Shown here: in pieces, positions 17,907-26,780 of the stretch
Layout of the letters: the number at the start of each line of letters is the position of its first letter
Numbering within the stretch: position 1 is the stretch's first letter
Source of the DNA: Coprococcus eutactus
GTDB lineage: Bacteria > Bacillota > Clostridia > Lachnospirales > Lachnospiraceae
Assembly: GCF_025149915.1 (NCBI RefSeq)
Contig: NZ_CP102278.1
Span: forward strand, 124,001-188,000
DNA length: 64,000 nt
Direction of reading: 5' to 3'
Position numbers and translations under genes: made by a program
The notes under the pieces: generated by a model
Seen by the model: the letters and a program-made list of their open reading frames with translations, nothing else
What the model was told of the DNA's origin: nothing
Databases searched by the model: none

Positions 17907-18479
17907 TCAGCAGCTATACTGCCTCAATTCCTTGCGCAGCTCTTTGTAGTTGGGGAGAGCTCTCTCCACTTCAGCCCAGAACAATGGCGAGTGGTTCATC
18001 TGCTTTCTGTGGCAGAGCTCGTGGACCACAACATAGTCGATGAGCTCGGGGGTGGTAGTCATGAGCATGCAGTTGAAATTCAGGTTGCCTGATGAACTGC
18101 AGCTTCTCCACCTTGTCTTCTGATGGCGGATGGTTATGCGACCGTATGTCACGCCGATGATAGGCGCGAAGTGTTTCACACGTTCTGGTATGACGATGGA
18201 GGCCTTTTGCGCAAGCGCGGCAAGTTCCGAGCCTGAAAGAGGTTTGCGAGATGTGTCCGCTGCCTGACTTCCTAGCCGTTCCTGCATTATGGCGAGGTGG
18301 TCAGTTATCCATTTATCTTTAGATGCCACAAATGCCCGAATCTGTGAATCGAGCATTTTTTGCGGTGCCCGGACCTTTATCTGCAGGTCTGGGCTTATCT
18401 CTATGCATATTGATTTTCTGTTGCTTCGGATCACTGTATATTCAAGATGATCGAAGTTCTGTGTATGGTTGTTATCCAT
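17907..18479 (-). CDS. YgjP-type M48/SprT-like zinc metallopeptidase
   Basis: 190 residues, no signal peptide. The C-terminal half has the YgjP/DUF45 zinc motif VVHELCHRKQMNHSPLFW, an HExxH-type site with the third ligand a short distance on; WRSCSSSGNLNFN upstream is the family strand motif. The family is widespread, cytosolic and mostly uncharacterised. The stop codon lies 1 bp from the fabH stop on the other strand, and the gene is 67 bp downstream of citrate synthase on the same strand, so both may share a transcript. Confidence 0.88.
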   Translation of the reverse strand: MDNNHTQNFDHLEYTVIRSNRKSICIEISPDLQIKVRAPQKMLDSQIRAFVASKDKWITDHLAIMQERLGSQAADTSRKPLSGSELAALAQKASIVIPERVKHFAPIIGVTYGRITIRHQKTRWRSCSSSGNLNFNCMLMTTTPELIDYVVVHELCHRKQMNHSPLFWAEVERALPNYKELRKELRQYSC

Positions 18480-18546
18480 GATAAATTCCTATTTATAGAA
18501 ATATTTTGCAAGCTTTGTGATTTATATCAGGGCTATAAGACCGATT

Positions 18547-19902
18547 TTACCTCTCGTCTATAGGCACATAAGACTTTGGCTCTACAAGGCTTGGATAAGC
18601 AGGCCGCATGATCTTATAGCTGTTGACAAGTTCTTCCATGCGGTGAGCACTCCAGCCAACCACACGTCCGATGGCGAACAGCGGTGTGTACAGCGCGTAA
18701 GGAATCTTGAGCATCTTGTAGAGGAGACCACAGTAATAGTCGATATTTATACATACACCCTTGTATATCTTGCGCTCCTCGGCTATAACTTCAGGGGCGA
18801 CTCTTTCGATGAGTTCATAGAGCTTAAATTCATCTTTTTCGTGTTTTTCCTCGGCGAGCTTTTCAACGTATTCCTTTATGATTAAGGCGCGCGGATCTGA
18901 GAGTGAGTAGATAGGCTGTCCCATTCCGTATACAACACCAGACCTGTCAAATGCTTCTCCTCTGACGATCTTTCTGATATATTCCTTAACCTGTGTTTCA
19001 TCTGTCACATCCTCAACATTGTTGTGGATATTCTTCATCATCTCCATAACCTTGAGGTCTCCGCCTCCGTTAAGAGGCCCCTTGAGGGAGCAGAGAGCGG
19101 CAGCGACCGTCGCATATGTATCTGATCCAGAGGATGTCACAACTCTTGTCGTAAATGTTGAATTGCTTCCACCGCCGTGCTCCATGTGGAGAACAAGCGC
19201 AAGGTCGAGAACCCTGGCCTCAAGCTGGGTATATTTTCTATCTGAACGGAGCATGCTCAGTATGTTCTCAGCAAATGAAAGCTTAGGGTCAGGCTTGTGT
19301 ATGTAGCAGCTTTTTCCGAGTTCGTAATGTCTGTATCCCTGGAATGAATACACGGCAAGACGAGGAAATACACTTATGATCATAAGGCACTGCTGGAGAA
19401 CGTTGTCCAGAGAGATGTCCGTCTCTGATTTGTCATATGATCCAAGGGCAAGGATACTCTTGGTCATATTTGAGATGATATCCTTTGTTGGGTTCTTCAT
19501 GATGACATCCTGAATAAAGTTGTGAGGAAGATCGTATGCCAGATTGAGTACCTGCTTAAACTGGGAAAGCTCGTCTGCGTCTGGAAGTTTGCCAAATAGC
19601 AAAAGGTATGTGCATTCCTCGAATCCATATCTGTTTTCCGACATAAAGCCATCTATGAGCTGACGTATCTCGTATCCTCTATAGTAAAGTTCACCGTCGA
19701 TTGGTATGAGTTTATCGCTGTCCGGCTTGTAGGCGCGGCTCAATGAAATATTGGTAATTCCAGCGTTGATCCCAATGCCGTTCAGGTCGCGAAGACCGCG
19801 CTTTACACCGTATTCTTCGTAGAGATTATTGTCTATTGAATCACTCTCTACGCATAGTCCTACGCGGGCTTTTGTAAATGAACTAAGGTTATTGATTGAC
19901 AT
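18547..19902 (-). CDS. gltA: Citrate synthase / 2-methylcitrate synthase family
   Basis: 451 residues. Citrate-synthase features are GELYYRGYEIRQLIDG early in the chain, the catalytic His block LVLHMEHGGGSNSTF, GPLNGGG and the Asp block GMGQPIYSLSDPRA. The enzyme condenses oxaloacetate with acetyl-CoA. At ~450 residues it belongs to the longer clostridial group also annotated citrate/2-methylcitrate synthase, so propionyl-CoA use cannot be excluded. AAAGGAG lies before the ATG. No other TCA-cycle gene is adjacent; a malic enzyme is encoded 19 kb away. In anaerobes it usually feeds 2-oxoglutarate for glutamate synthesis. Confidence 0.93.
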   Translation of the reverse strand: MSINNLSSFTKARVGLCVESDSIDNNLYEEYGVKRGLRDLNGIGINAGITNISLSRAYKPDSDKLIPIDGELYYRGYEIRQLIDGFMSENRYGFEECTYLLLFGKLPDADELSQFKQVLNLAYDLPHNFIQDVIMKNPTKDIISNMTKSILALGSYDKSETDISLDNVLQQCLMIISVFPRLAVYSFQGYRHYELGKSCYIHKPDPKLSFAENILSMLRSDRKYTQLEARVLDLALVLHMEHGGGSNSTFTTRVVTSSGSDTYATVAAALCSLKGPLNGGGDLKVMEMMKNIHNNVEDVTDETQVKEYIRKIVRGEAFDRSGVVYGMGQPIYSLSDPRALIIKEYVEKLAEEKHEKDEFKLYELIERVAPEVIAEERKIYKGVCINIDYYCGLLYKMLKIPYALYTPLFAIGRVVGWSAHRMEELVNSYKIMRPAYPSLVEPKSYVPIDER

Positions 19903-20071
19903 AAAAATGCTCCTTTCGAGTAAACTTACTGTAAATTATCGCACTTATTTGCTTCTATTGCAACTTATTTGCTGTCATTGCAATGTGAAATGATTGTATG
20001 CATGGGAATTATTATGTATAATGGATAAATAAATGTGTTGCGGTACGTGGGAGCCGCGGAGGAGGCATAAA

Positions 20072-21004
20072 TTGGCAGATAAAGAAAGTAAAGCTGATAA
20101 TAGTAAAGTGCGAGACAGTAAAGTGCGTGATAGAGAAATACGCGATAGAGAAATACGTGTAGATAGATCGACAATGAACAGATCAGATACGACAGGAAAC
20201 AGACAGCGTAGCCGATCAGCAAGCTCAAGACCTCAAAGTGCAACTGCTGTTCAGAGAACAAGAACCAGTACAGGAAGACCGCTGGACAAGGAGAAGACAC
20301 GGGGAGACCATCCTGCGAAGGGCACACAGAGCAGGACGGTGCGCCAATCCAATGCGGTCCATACATCCGGTGCGAAGAGTAATAGTGGTGTCAAAAGGAG
20401 TGATTTAAAGACTCGTTCAAAGACTTATAAAAAAACCAATAAAAAGAAAAGCAATGTAAGATTAAACCCTAAGACAGTTATTCCGGCAGCGATCATATTG
20501 GGAATTCTTCTAGCCCTGGTGATAACGCTTATAATGAGAGCAAGCTTGCTCAAAGTTCATCAGATTTCACAGGATTACAATATGGGGGATACATTTGATA
20601 TAAAGAACTTTTTTGAAGCGTCAAGTGTAGATACTTATATCGAGTGCGATTCAAATGATTTTGTACCAGATAAGCTGGGAAAGTATAAAGTAAAATTCAC
20701 AGTCAGAAGAGGAAAGCTGTCCAGCAGGAAAACAGCAAAGATAAATGTGGTGGATGAGGTTAATCCTTACATATCCGGTCCGGATGAAATAGAAGTTAAG
20801 GTGGGACAGGATATAAATTGGAGTGATTATTATACTGTTACAGATGCTGATCCTGATATTCAGAGCAAGCTCACTTCGGTGAAAGACTTGGACACAGGAA
20901 AGGCAAGAGCCGTAAATGCGACACTGACGGTCGCAGATTGGGCAGGCAATACTGCATCAAAGAATATAACCGTAGTGGTTACTGATGGAGACGTAGCTAA
21001 TTAA
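20072..21004 (+). CDS. Single-pass membrane protein with basic cytoplasmic tail and Ig-like outer domain
   Basis: 310 residues if started at TTG 20072, six nt after GGAGG; the ATG at 20033 has no site. The first ~125 residues are Arg/Ser/Lys-rich and disordered-looking, with short repeats (SKVRD, REIRD). One membrane helix follows at about residues 135-158 (IPAAIILGILLALVITLIM). The remaining ~150 residues form a beta-rich outer part ending in a bacterial Ig-like strand pattern (ADWAGNTASKNITVVV). Topology is predicted inside-basic, outside-Ig. No enzymatic motif is seen and I do not recognise the family. It converges on the transglutaminase-like surface protein across a strong terminator. 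Confidence 0.7.
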   Translation: MADKESKADNSKVRDSKVRDREIRDREIRVDRSTMNRSDTTGNRQRSRSASSRPQSATAVQRTRTSTGRPLDKEKTRGDHPAKGTQSRTVRQSNAVHTSGAKSNSGVKRSDLKTRSKTYKKTNKKKSNVRLNPKTVIPAAIILGILLALVITLIMRASLLKVHQISQDYNMGDTFDIKNFFEASSVDTYIECDSNDFVPDKLGKYKVKFTVRRGKLSSRKTAKINVVDEVNPYISGPDEIEVKVGQDINWSDYYTVTDADPDIQSKLTSVKDLDTGKARAVNATLTVADWAGNTASKNITVVVTDGDVAN

Positions 21005-21008
21005 ATAC

Positions 21009-21083
21009 AAAAAGTGCATTGCACATCGGTTCCGATATATTGGGATTATTCCAAATGCCGTATAGATGTGCAATGCACTTTTT
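21009..21083. terminator. Bidirectional terminator with 19-bp perfect stem
   Basis: Arms 21009-21027 and 21065-21083 are perfectly complementary, ending in AAAAA and TTTTT, and serve the genes converging from both sides. Confidence 0.95.
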
Positions 21084-21113
21084 TATGCTTTTATATTTCT
21101 TATTGTTCTGTAT

Positions 21114-22388
21114 TTATGAAAGAGGCGGCTTTCTGAGCTCGTCGTCAAGCTCAGAATTGTCGACCACAGTTGTTTTTGTTTTTTTGACCTTATCTTTTTT
21201 CTTACTCTTGGTTCTTTTGCGAATATTCTTAAAGAGAGATACGATAAGTAAGAGTATGACACCGACGCTTATCAAAACGACGGAGAGGCCATATCTGTCA
21301 AGTATCATGTCTAAAAAGTTGTAACTGGACTTTTCCCATAATCCATCAGCTTCGAGATCCTGTTGAACCTTCGTGAGACAATATTCTGTGCCGTTACAGG
21401 ATGGAATTCCAGGGACTCTGTCTGGGATGGCAGTCAGGTTAGAAGCCTGCGAATCCGTAATGTTGAAGTACTTGTATGACAGTGCCTCTTTGCCAGTGGT
21501 GGTAACAGGATCGTCAAGACCAAGGTTTATGAGATACCATTCCCCGCCGAGATATACTGCATTCCATGCACAGTTGTTAATGTAGTTCTCATCTTTTAAT
21601 TTCTTTTGTGTTTCTGCTGAATCATCGAGAAGATCAGAATTCTGTCCCTCAATATATATGCAAGGTACATCAATATAATCCATTACAGCTTTAAATGCTT
21701 TGGCGTAGCCGTATGTAACTGCTTTCAGGTATTGCGAACTGAAAACACCATCTGCTGTGTATGCATATATGTTATCATTGTTCCTGCTTGTGATATTGTC
21801 TGCATAATAGACTTTGTTGATGATGGCGTTGTGGATCAGATATACCTTTTCATAATCCTTTGCGTTTTCACTTAGTGTAGCTGCGTAAGTTTTTACTGCA
21901 AGGTCGAAATTGTTGACATACACTATTCGCGAGTCACCATTGGCATACAGTGAATAACATTCAACTGTCAGCAACTGGAATTTTAATTCTCCGGATGAAG
22001 ATGCCTTACATTCGTAGCTGTCAGACATCCAAAAATATTCCGGATGATCGGCCAAAACCGCGTTCATAACCTGGCGAAGACCATCGTTGCCGATAACTTC
22101 CCAGTCTTTATTGCTTATCGACAGTGTAAATGCTGTGTAATAGCCACCATCCTGATATTGTGCGGTCTGGTTTGACGAGTTAAATGCAGCAGCGGCTTCG
22201 TTGATCTGATTATATACAGTTCTGTATGCGCTGTTGTCAAACTGATCATAATAATAAGTCTTGCCGTTTATCTTGCCAGATCCAGAACTGCTATTTGTCG
22301 TATCTCCCTTATCAGCAGCGTATGCTGTATTGACAAATGGCAGAATCATGATGAGGGTGAGCAGAAATGCTACTAACTTCTTTTTCAT
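21114..22388 (-). CDS. Secreted/anchored transglutaminase-like protein with degenerate active site
   Basis: 424 residues from ATG 22388 (AAGGAG 13 nt upstream; a GTG at 22400 is only 1 nt from that site). Residues 1-~25 are a signal peptide ending TAYAADKG. The central domain is transglutaminase-like, but all three usual positions are altered: the Cys block reads AVTYGYAKAFK instead of xVCxGYA, the His block NNCAWNAV instead of HAWN, and the Asp block YLINLGLDDP. A membrane helix (SVVLISVGVILLLIVSLF) and a Lys-rich cytoplasmic tail end the protein. It is probably a surface pseudoenzyme, perhaps a binding or sensing module; this is inference. Confidence 0.8.
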   Translation of the reverse strand: MKKKLVAFLLTLIMILPFVNTAYAADKGDTTNSSSGSGKINGKTYYYDQFDNSAYRTVYNQINEAAAAFNSSNQTAQYQDGGYYTAFTLSISNKDWEVIGNDGLRQVMNAVLADHPEYFWMSDSYECKASSSGELKFQLLTVECYSLYANGDSRIVYVNNFDLAVKTYAATLSENAKDYEKVYLIHNAIINKVYYADNITSRNNDNIYAYTADGVFSSQYLKAVTYGYAKAFKAVMDYIDVPCIYIEGQNSDLLDDSAETQKKLKDENYINNCAWNAVYLGGEWYLINLGLDDPVTTTGKEALSYKYFNITDSQASNLTAIPDRVPGIPSCNGTEYCLTKVQQDLEADGLWEKSSYNFLDMILDRYGLSVVLISVGVILLLIVSLFKNIRKRTKSKKKDKVKKTKTTVVDNSELDDELRKPPLS

Positions 22389-22607
22389 AACTGGAAACAC
22401 ACTCCTTCTTTTTCTTGAGGAAATCCCTTAATATACTTCTTTCAATAATATCACATTATGACAGTTATTACCAGTTAGAAACTTGGTTAATTAAGTGAAA
22501 CTGATAGATTTTTAGACCGGGCACGTGTATAATAAAAATACTTTTGCGGATAACATGAGAAAAGTGCTTTTGAGAGCAATTCTCATAGAAGATTAAGGAG
22601 GATTGAA

Positions 22608-22784
22608 ATGGCTTCCAGTTGTGATATGTGTGCTCACTATGTATATGATGAAGAAGATGATTTCTCTGAGTGCCTGGTGAATATGGATGAGGATGACTTT
22701 GCCAGATTTATTGCCAGAGGATATGATAACTGTCCTTATTTTCAGTTGGATGATGAGTATAAGATAGTGAGACATCAGATGTGA
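22608..22784 (+). CDS. DUF6472-like Cys-containing mini-protein (58 aa)
   Basis: Too short for most gene callers, but AAGGAGG sits 7 nt before the ATG and a perfect terminator follows the stop. The 58-residue product is acidic with four cysteines: CDMC at residues 5-8, Cys22 in FSECLVNMDED and Cys42 in DNCPYFQLDDEYKIVR. This CxxC...C...C pattern suggests a metal site. It matches my memory of the DUF6472 family of Lachnospiraceae, whose function is unknown. It is monocistronic, divergent from the transglutaminase-like gene. Confidence 0.85.
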   Translation: MASSCDMCAHYVYDEEDDFSECLVNMDEDDFARFIARGYDNCPYFQLDDEYKIVRHQM

Positions 22785-22808
22785 TGTTATATAATTCAGA
22801 AGTGAGAT

Positions 22809-22857
22809 ACCCCGGAATGTGAACGGTGATTTTCTGTGTACATTCCGGGGTGTTTTA
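22809..22857 (+). terminator. Terminator after the DUF6472-like gene
   Basis: ACCCCGGAATGT and ACATTCCGGGGT form a perfect 12-bp stem followed by GTTTT. It faces the end of the converging ABC-F gene. Confidence 0.92.
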
Positions 22858-22877
22858 TGTTGATTGCAGATTTGCAG

Positions 22878-24731
22878 TTATCGGTCAAATGATTCGGCTA
22901 GTTCTGTGAGATAAATATATCTGTCCAGGAGATGATCAAGCTCTTCATCAAGCTTTGCCTTTTTCTCAGTCAGCTCGTTCAGTTTAATGAAGTCTGATAC
23001 GGAGCCGTTAATGTCTGCCTCTATCTGGGTGATCTCCGACTCCTTTGCGGCAATATCATCCTCTATAGTGTCGTATTCCCGCTGTTCGTTGAAGGAGAAT
23101 TTTTTCTTGATCGCCGGTTCTCGTCCCTTCTTTTTGTTCTGATCCGCTGCTGGATCGTCCTCCAAACTGATGGTTTCCTGAGCCTTTGACGAAGATGATC
23201 GCGTCGTATCGTTTGTGGTGCCTGCGGCACTGTTGGCAAATGCCCCGTGGGTTATATAGTAGTCGGTGTATCCGCCCTCAAACTGTGAGATCGCACCCTT
23301 TCCGTCAAATACCAGAAGCTTGCGTATAACCCTGTCCAGAAAGTATCTGTCGTGGGATACAACTATGAGTATGCCCTGGAAAGAGTCAAGGTAATCTTCA
23401 AGTATACATAGCGTTGATATGTCCAGGTCGTTTGTAGGCTCATCCAGGATGAGTACATTTGGTGATGATACAAGGACCTTCAGAAGGTACAGCCTTCTCT
23501 TTTCACCACCGGACAGCTTCTCTATGCGTTGGTGTTGCAGTGTTCCGTCAAACAGGAAGCGTTCGCACATGGTTGATGCAGACATAAGTCCTTCGGTGGT
23601 CTGTATATATTCTGCGGTCTCTTTGACATAGTCCAGAACCTTCATATTTGGATCAAGGGATTCGTTTTCCTGAGAAAAATATCCAATACGGACAGTTTCG
23701 CCTATGTCTATATATCCTTTGTCAGGCTTGATGTTGCCTGTTATAAGTTTCATAAGCGTGGTTTTGCCGCATCCGTTAGGTCCGACAACTCCAATTCTGT
23801 CAGTGCGAAGGAAGTTGTATGAGAAATCCTGTATAATGGGATTTTCGCGTTCGGGCCAGGTCTTGGATATATTGTTTATCTCTATGGTTTTGTTGCCCAG
23901 TCTGCTGGCGATGGAACTCATGGTGACGGACTGGGTTTCTTTTATGAGCTCCTCACTTGCGAGCTTTTCGTATCTCTGTATATGTGCTTTCTGTTTGGTG
24001 CTCCTGGCACGGGCACCTCTCTGCATCCATGCGATTTCTTTTCTTAGGATGTTCTGATGCTTGTTCTGAGTTGCAAGGGCGATATTTTCCCGCTCGGCTT
24101 TGAGCATGAGGTAACCTTCGTAGTTGGCGTTGTAGCTGTAAGTTTTGCCCTTGTCTATCTCAACTATCCGGTTGCATACCTTGTCCAGAAAATATCTGTC
24201 GTGAGTGACCATCACAAGCGCACCTTTGTAGTTGTTCAGGTATTCCTCCAGATATTCTGTCATGTCGTTGTCCAGATGGTTTGTAGGCTCGTCAAGTACC
24301 AATATGTCACAGCTTGAGAGCAGTGCGGCGGCTAGGGCGACCTTTTTGCGCTGACCGCCGGAGAGGGTGTTTACTATGAGGCTTGTATCGTCAAATCCAA
24401 GTCTGTGGAGAAATGCTTTGGCATCTCCCTCTATGCTCCATTGGTTTTCCTCGTTAGAGTTAGCGGTTATGACGTAGTCGTAGATGCTCACGGCCTCGGT
24501 GAAATCAGGAGTCTGTGGAAGGTATCTGATGACCACATTGTTTCCTTTGGACAGTTGTCCTGAGTCGCAGGTGTCGATCCCTGCGATTATCTTGAGCAGT
24601 GTTGACTTTCCGGTTCCGTTTACTCCGATGATACCGATCTTCTCCTTTGAGTTTATGGAGAAGTCTGCGTTGTCAAATAGTATTTTGTCTGTATATGATT
24701 TTGAAAAATTTTTTATGGTTAATAAATTCAT
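22878..24731 (-). CDS. ABC-F family ATPase, Uup-like
   Basis: 617 residues with two ABC modules and no membrane segments. Module 1: Walker A GVNGTGKST, signature LSGGQRKK, Walker B ILVLDEPTNHLD. Module 2: Walker A GPNGCGKTT, signature LSGGEKRR, Walker B VLILDEPTNDLD. The interdomain linker is rich in Arg/Lys (MQRGARARSTKQKAH), as in ribosome-acting ABC-F proteins. A low-complexity stretch then leads to a ~75-residue C-terminal coiled coil, as in Uup/YdiF-type members. These proteins act on the ribosome or DNA-linked processes rather than in transport. The start has no convincing SD, so the N-terminus is slightly uncertain, though MNLLTIKNFSKSY fits the family. Confidence 0.92.
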   Translation of the reverse strand: MNLLTIKNFSKSYTDKILFDNADFSINSKEKIGIIGVNGTGKSTLLKIIAGIDTCDSGQLSKGNNVVIRYLPQTPDFTEAVSIYDYVITANSNEENQWSIEGDAKAFLHRLGFDDTSLIVNTLSGGQRKKVALAAALLSSCDILVLDEPTNHLDNDMTEYLEEYLNNYKGALVMVTHDRYFLDKVCNRIVEIDKGKTYSYNANYEGYLMLKAERENIALATQNKHQNILRKEIAWMQRGARARSTKQKAHIQRYEKLASEELIKETQSVTMSSIASRLGNKTIEINNISKTWPERENPIIQDFSYNFLRTDRIGVVGPNGCGKTTLMKLITGNIKPDKGYIDIGETVRIGYFSQENESLDPNMKVLDYVKETAEYIQTTEGLMSASTMCERFLFDGTLQHQRIEKLSGGEKRRLYLLKVLVSSPNVLILDEPTNDLDISTLCILEDYLDSFQGILIVVSHDRYFLDRVIRKLLVFDGKGAISQFEGGYTDYYITHGAFANSAAGTTNDTTRSSSSKAQETISLEDDPAADQNKKKGREPAIKKKFSFNEQREYDTIEDDIAAKESEITQIEADINGSVSDFIKLNELTEKKAKLDEELDHLLDRYIYLTELAESFDR

Positions 24732-25141
24732 GATGCTGCCGGTGTCCCGGTTATCCTTTCGTCAGAATATAAAAATGTCATATGTGTAGATCAGTATATT
24801 CTCTACGCACAATATTGTAAATGCGTGGAAATGTAACGTCAATAAGCATATTGTATATTGAACGGTCGTAAAATGACATGTTCCGCTAAAAAAAGTTAAT
24901 TGAAAATTAAACAAAAATTTGTTGAACGTTGTTTTGACGGAGAGGGAGATTTGTAAAAAAATATTCTGCAAATTAGGCAATATGCCCAAAAAGAAAGCAA
25001 GATCATATATTCTGCTTAAGAAAAACAAGGAAAACACACAAAAGGCTTTACAATTCCTTGATTTTGTAATTTGCAAAATATTTCAGAAAGTAGTATAAAA
25101 GGAACATTGATGGCGATGGACCATGAATGGAGGTAATAAGT
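24732..25141. other. 410-bp AT-rich intergenic region
   Basis: Separates the divergent ABC-F and first HPr-like genes. I see scattered AT-rich DNA, two copies of ATATTCTGC (near 24962 and 25009) and the palindrome-like GGCAATATGCC near 24978, but no convincing gene, and the promoters cannot be fixed. Confidence 0.5.
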
Positions 25142-25390
25142 ATGGTAGAATCAACAGATATCAAGGTAAAGCTCAATTCGGTTGAGCAGGTCAGACAGTT
25201 TGTGGAGACAATAAGAAAATACGACGGAGATGTTGACGTATATTCAACAAACCGTAACTACCTTGTGGATGGCAAGTCAATTCTTGGTGTGTTCAGTTTG
25301 GGGCTTGATCAGGAGCTCACAGTTAAATTTTATAATGGAGCTACAGAATCATTTATAAGCACATTACAGCCGTTTATGCTCGCGGCATAA
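25142..25390 (+). CDS. HPr-like protein lacking the His15 phosphorylation site (Crh-like), copy 1
   Basis: 82 residues from ATG 25142, with GGAGG 8 nt upstream; an ATG at 25127 precedes that site. The fold signature of HPr is present in VDGKSILGVFSLGL, with Ser at residue 46, exactly the regulatory Ser46 of HPr. The N-terminal GLHARP block that carries the phosphorylated His15 is replaced by KLNSVEQVRQFV, and no His occurs in the first half. The protein cannot act as a classic PTS phosphocarrier. This is the state of Bacillus Crh, which keeps Ser46 and serves CcpA-type regulation. A homologous copy follows 159 bp downstream. Confidence 0.85.
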   Translation: MVESTDIKVKLNSVEQVRQFVETIRKYDGDVDVYSTNRNYLVDGKSILGVFSLGLDQELTVKFYNGATESFISTLQPFMLAA

Positions 25391-25438
25391 AGTGACAAAA
25401 TTATAACTATTTCTATAATTATTCGTGGACAGTATGCA

Positions 25439-25468
25439 TTGACACACTTCATACGAGAGTGTTAGAAT
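25439..25468 (+). promoter_or_regulatory. Promoter of the second HPr-like gene
   Basis: A perfect TTGACA at 25439 and TAGAAT at 25463 with 18-bp spacing. It gives copy 2 its own transcription with a ~75-nt leader. Confidence 0.75.
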
Positions 25469-25549
25469 GTTCTTGTAGGCGAGTTGGTATGGGAAGCCCG
25501 TATCGTACCGCAACAATAACATATTAAGATATATTAGGGGGCGCAGCCA

Positions 25550-25783
25550 ATGCAGATTACAGAGATGAAAGCTAAAGTGAACACAATGGATGACATCAAG
25601 AAGTTTGTATCATACCTTAATCAGTTTCCAAATGATGTTGACGTTTCATCAGCTCAGTATGTTGTAGATGGAAAGTCGATCTTAGGTGTGTTCAGCTTAG
25701 ATCTTGAAAGACCACTTACTGTAAAGTTCCATGGAGAAGTAGCACCGGAGCTTCAGGCAAAGCTTGATGAGTTCAAGTGCTAA
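25550..25783 (+). CDS. HPr-like protein lacking the His15 phosphorylation site (Crh-like), copy 2
   Basis: 77 residues, clearly paralogous to the preceding gene: VDGKSILGVFSLDLERPLTV repeats its core almost exactly, with the Ser46-equivalent at residue 43. Again the N-terminal half (VNTMDDIKKFVSYLNQF) has no histidine. It ends in a Cys, as is seen in some regulatory HPr homologues, but nothing can be concluded from this. AGGGGG lies before the ATG. Separate promoters for the two copies suggest different regulation. No PTS enzyme I or HPr kinase is encoded in the window, so partners are unknown. Confidence 0.85.
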   Translation: MQITEMKAKVNTMDDIKKFVSYLNQFPNDVDVSSAQYVVDGKSILGVFSLDLERPLTVKFHGEVAPELQAKLDEFKC

Positions 25784-25836
25784 TCGCATAAGATACATAG
25801 GAAAGTATATTGATGGAGATCATAAAGTAGATCATT

Positions 25837-25877
25837 AAAAAGCAGGCTGCAGAGTTTTTTCTGCAAGCCTGCTTTTT
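25837..25877 (+). terminator. Terminator after HPr-like copy 2
   Basis: AAAAAGCAGGC pairs with GCCTGCTTTTT, and the stem continues inward as TGCAGA/TCTGCA with one bulge. A T5 run ends it. Confidence 0.92.
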
Positions 25878-25905
25878 ACGTATGCTAAAGACAGGAGGGA
25901 TTGTT

Positions 25906-26685
25906 ATGGTATATGAGTCAGAGCAGGGGCTGGAGTATCATATAAAGGTGAATGAAGACTTGATTGGGCGGTATGTTATCATGCCGGGAGATCCGAAACG
26001 GTGCAGTGCGATAGCAAAATATCTTGAAGATGCCGAGCTTGTTGCAGATAGCCGGGAATTTGTCACATATACGGGATATCTTGGCGGTGAGAAGGTTAGT
26101 GTTACATCCACTGGAATAGGGGGTCCTTCGGCGGCGATAGCGCTTGAGGAACTGGTTCATTCCGGTGCACACACATTTATCCGCGTGGGCACATGTGGGG
26201 GCATGCAGACGGATATAATAGGAGGAGACATCGTTGTTGCCACAGGCTCGGTGCGAATGGAAGGTACGTCTAGGGAATACGCGCCGATAGAGTATCCGGC
26301 CGTTGCAGATATAGATGTGGTGAATGCCCTCGTCAGATCGGCAAAGGCCTTGGCGGTTCCGGTACATGCCGGTGTTGTCCAGAGCAAGGACTCGTTTTAT
26401 GGACAACATTCCCCTCAGATAATGCCTGTGAGTTACGAACTCTCAGACAAATGGGAGGCCTGGAAACGCATGGGCTGTAAGGCGTCCGAGATGGAGTCCG
26501 CGGCGCTGTTTATAGTAGGGGCATTTCTGAAAGTGAGAGTCGGAGCCTGTTTTTTGGTCGTTGCAAACCAGGAGAGAGCGGCAGCAGGACTTCCAAATCC
26601 GGAGGTCCATGATACTGACAGGGCCATCCGTGTGGCGGTAAACGCCATAAAAGAGCTCATAGAAGAGGATAAAAGAAAAAATTGA
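25906..26685 (+). CDS. udp: Uridine phosphorylase
   Basis: 259 residues from ATG 25906, preceded by AGGAGGG. NP-I family features are [17 protein letters not shown] (phosphate-binding loop), [25 protein letters not shown] and the nucleoside-binding block [22 protein letters not shown] fits the uridine-specific branch. The enzyme cleaves uridine with phosphate to uracil and ribose-1-phosphate in the cytosol. It stands alone between two strong terminators. Specificity for uridine rather than purine nucleosides is inferred from overall similarity. Confidence 0.9.
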   Translation: MVYESEQGLEYHIKVNEDLIGRYVIMPGDPKRCSAIAKYLEDAELVADSREFVTYTGYLGGEKVSVTSTGIGGPSAAIALEELVHSGAHTFIRVGTCGGMQTDIIGGDIVVATGSVRMEGTSREYAPIEYPAVADIDVVNALVRSAKALAVPVHAGVVQSKDSFYGQHSPQIMPVSYELSDKWEAWKRMGCKASEMESAALFIVGAFLKVRVGACFLVVANQERAAAGLPNPEVHDTDRAIRVAVNAIKELIEEDKRKN

Positions 26686-26719
26686 GATTATAAGAATGTC
26701 TGTAGAGATTACAGCAAAC

Positions 26720-26780
26720 AAAAAATCCGTACATAGTGAAATGTATCATAAAATACAACACACCATGTACGGAATTTTTT
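26720..26780. terminator. Bidirectional terminator between udp and LOG genes
   Basis: AAAAAATCCGTACAT pairs with ATGTACGGAATTTTTT with one bulged base, around a ~30-nt loop. It overlaps the stop codon of the converging LOG gene. Confidence 0.88.
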
